Source of the DNA: Gossypium raimondii
Lineage: Eukaryota > Streptophyta > Magnoliopsida > Malvales > Malvaceae
Length of the DNA stretch: 64,000 nt
Reading direction: 5' to 3'
Assembly: GCF_025698545.1 (NCBI RefSeq)
Contig: NC_068569.1
Coordinates: 23,064,001-23,128,000 of the forward strand
The translations under genes were made by a program, and so were the position numbers. How positions within the stretch are numbered: position 1 is the stretch's first letter; every line of letters begins with the position of its first letter. A model generated the notes under the pieces. It did no database searches. It was not told the DNA's origin and worked only from the letters and a program-made list of their open reading frames with translations. Of the stretch, positions 62,101-64,000 are shown in pieces.

Positions 62101-62717
62101 CTGAAATAATTCTAACAATTTCTTTCGAATTTTTAGACTCGACTGAAATCATCTCTCCTGTCTGACATTTCAAATCAATCTATTTCTATTTGTAATTTAC
62201 CACAGCATCATGCAAAGATAACCAATTCATTCCTAGAATAATATCAAATTCCTAAAAGGGTAGCAATATCAAATCAGCAACGAATTCACAATTTTTCACT
62301 TTCAGTGGAAAATTACGACACACTAAATTAACTATTAGACTTTAACCTAATAGATTAGTAACTTGAATATTATAATCAGTAGATTCAATAGGTAACTTCT
62401 TTTCCACTACTAATGTAGTGCAAATATAAGAATGAGTGGACCCAGGGTCAATTAATAAATACACAGTAACATTAAAGAGATAGGATGTACCAGCAATCAC
62501 ATCTAAAGCAGTGGCTTCCTCTCTAGCTCGAATGGCATAAGTACGTACAGGTGCTCTAGCCTCTGACCGAGCAGCAGTATTTTTCATTTCTGAACAAGCA
62601 ACTCCGGTAGCACTACTTTGACCCGAACACCTACTTCTCTGAGAAGTATCCAATTGTTTTTCTTTGTGCTCTACTATTAACCTCATCATTATCAGCACGT
62701 TCAGATCCATCTGACAT
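59160..62717 (-). mobile_element. Chromovirus (Tekay/Del-like) polyprotein remnant, gag mostly deleted
   Basis: Reading down the - strand: gag start MSDGSERADNDEVNSRA at 62717, an abrupt join near 62650 to the gag tail, and protease with IDPGSTHSY (about 62455-62430). RT follows (62173-61116) with [23 protein letters not shown] and catalytic [15 protein letters not shown]. RNase H is heavily broken (61.1-60.5 kb). Integrase (60287-59282) has WEHVTMDFVFGLP and FEALYGRKC, then DRVFLKFSPWK. Last is a chromodomain-like tail with LAREVKELQNK, then VSLVKVLWHRH and ATWET, interrupted by stops. Many stops and frameshifts are present. The chromodomain places it among the chromoviruses, and it is non-autonomous. 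The tRNA primer site and LTRs are listed separately. Confidence 0.9.
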
Positions 62718-62843
62718 CTTTACAATCTATAAAAAAATAAATTTTAGATCAGATTATACACATCACACTATCACATATTTATATGACATGTATTTCTAAA
62801 CATTTCATACGCTATGTTCAGTCTGACAATTGACTAAACCGTA

Positions 62844-62855
62844 GCTTTGATACCA
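62844..62855 (-). other. Primer-binding site (initiator tRNA-Met type)
   Basis: The - strand TGGTATCAAAGC differs by one base from TGGTATCAGAGC, the complement of the plant initiator tRNA-Met 3' end. It lies five bases inside the 5' LTR end at 62861, as expected. Confidence 0.8.
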
Positions 62856-62860
62856 CTAAA

Positions 62861-64000
62861 TGTAATTCATCTGGCCCTTATCCGTCGCTAGAACAGGGTT
62901 ATAGAGCATTACCAAACTTTTCATATTAAATACGAACATTTCATATCATTTAACATACATACCAGAATATAATTATAAATCACTCATATTGTCCCTTGTA
63001 TGAGCCTTCGATGCCCAAAAATATATGTTAGAAACAAATCAGGACTAAACCGGAAACTCAAAGAATTTTTCACAAAAATCTAAAATTTTTCCTATGTGCA
63101 GGGACTACACATCCGTATGGACAAAAATAGGTCATTTGAAGGTCACATCTCTCACTCATTTTGATATCAACCTAAACACAACATTTTAACACATCAATAT
63201 ATCCCAACAAACAATCAAAACAAGTCAAAATCATGTTTTAAACATAACATAACATCATTTATATATACCCAAATACCTATACTCACCTATTTAATCCATC
63301 TAACTAGTCTACTAAAGTTAACCACAAATTGAATACAATAAACCTATATCATTCACATCAACATCACTAATATGTCTCATTTTCAACCCAACATATATAT
63401 AAGCAAAATTATAATTATTAACATTTACACAAGATAAACTTTAATTAAATCCACGCAAATCCTATACATGCCATATAAACTATATTGAACGTTTCAAAAA
63501 CTACTGGGATAATCTGGATAGTGTGACTTGATGTGCTTATCCAATCTTCCAACCTCTTAAAAATCTACAAAGACATTAAACAACTCGAGTAAGCTTAATG
63601 AAGCTTAGTAAGTTATATGGGTTAAACATAAATCTTACCGAACCTACAATAACACATCAATTAAATAAACTCATTCAATGTAAACTCTCTGCTAATCACA
63701 ACTTCAATCGATGAATACACTTATTTCAGATCAATACCAATAACAAACAATATGTTTTTCAATTTCAATTACATATTCACTTACCAAGTCTTCCCAAATC
63801 GGTGAACAACTTATGGATAAAGAGTACATCATTTTCAAAAGCCCGAAGGCTGAACAAAAGCTCATGAGAGCTAAACAGAAACCCATAAGGGTTGAACGAA
63901 AGCTCATAAGAGCTGAATAGAAACCCATAAGGGTTAAACATAAGCTCAAAAGAGCTCAACGAAAGCTTATATGAGTTAAACAAAAGCTCGTGAGAGCTAA
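62861..64000 (-). mobile_element. 5' LTR of the Tekay/Del-like element (cut by window end)
   Basis: It matches 56625 onward base for base over most of its length, with substitutions and a few small indels. On the - strand it ends ...GGGCCAGATGAATTACA at 62861, with the last ~30 bp more diverged from the 3' LTR. At least 1.4 kb of it should lie beyond the window. Confidence 0.9.
63840..64000 (+). repeat. 21-bp-period hairpin array in the 5' LTR
   Basis: Allelic to the array at 57601-57759. Hairpins include AGCCCGAAGGCT, AGCTCATGAGAGCT, AACCCATAAGGGTT (twice), AGCTCATAAGAGCT, AGCTCAAAAGAGCT and AGCTCGTGAGAGCT. The units AGCTCGTGAGAGCT and the second AACCC/GGGTT are fully paired here where the other LTR has a mismatch. 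One unit (AGCTTATATGAGTT) is imperfect here. Confidence 0.9.

Noticed and set aside
59160-62717. Possible endogenous plant pararetrovirus
   Set aside because: Integrase, chromodomain-like tail, LTRs, a Met primer site and a polypurine tract identify a Ty3/gypsy chromovirus; no movement or coat protein regions are seen.

Overview
The window is nuclear DNA of a flowering plant. Genes have GT-AG introns, intergenic DNA is AT-rich, and there are nested LTR retrotransposons, solo LTRs and short foldback elements. Protein similarity recalled from memory and the style of the LTRs (TGTAACACC/TGTAATACC ends) suggest Malvaceae, perhaps Gossypium; that is an inference and was not tested by a search.

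Layout. 1-3.3 kb: AT-rich intergenic DNA with a foldback element. 3.6-7.5 kb (+): an RBOHD-type NADPH oxidase in 11 exons, with a one-base deletion near its 3' end. 7.5-13 kb: intergenic, with several foldback/MITE-like repeats. 13.1-19.4 kb: a 5'-truncated Ty3/gypsy element (integrase remnant, three tandem arrays, a 2.4-kb 3' LTR) flanked by a ~100-bp direct duplication of host sequence. 20.9-23.0 kb (+): a LIKE-COV (DUF502) membrane protein gene, also with a one-base deletion. 23.1-33.4 kb: a transposon nest made of a Ty1/copia pol remnant split by a 2.3-kb solo LTR, two copies of another LTR family in inverted orientation, a 2.4-kb gypsy-type solo LTR inside one of them, and a gag-like fragment. 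About 33.8 kb: a tRNA-Glu gene with its middle deleted.

35.3-51.1 kb is the gene-rich part: an OVATE family protein (+, single exon), a chloroplast outer-envelope pore OEP24-like gene (+, with an unusual first intron), COP9 signalosome subunit 4 (-, 14 exons, 397 aa, intact), LPEAT1-type lysophospholipid acyltransferase (-, 8 exons, 387 aa, intact) and a BZR1/BES1 brassinosteroid transcription factor (-, 2 exons, 314 aa).

51-64 kb returns to repeats: AT-rich DNA, a minisatellite, a gypsy gag-protease fragment, truncated LTR pieces, and a gag-deleted chromovirus (Tekay/Del-like) Ty3/gypsy element on the - strand whose 5' LTR runs off the window. Both of its LTRs carry a 21-bp-period array of small hairpins whose stems differ between units but stay mostly complementary.

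The host genes are separately transcribed housekeeping and signalling genes; nothing suggests a gene cluster or a new multi-gene system. The most notable signals are the two single-base frameshifts, the altered OEP24 splice sites, the ~100-bp duplication around the truncated gypsy element and the LTR hairpin arrays. Exon boundaries were set by reading splice sites and recalled family sequences, not by alignment.
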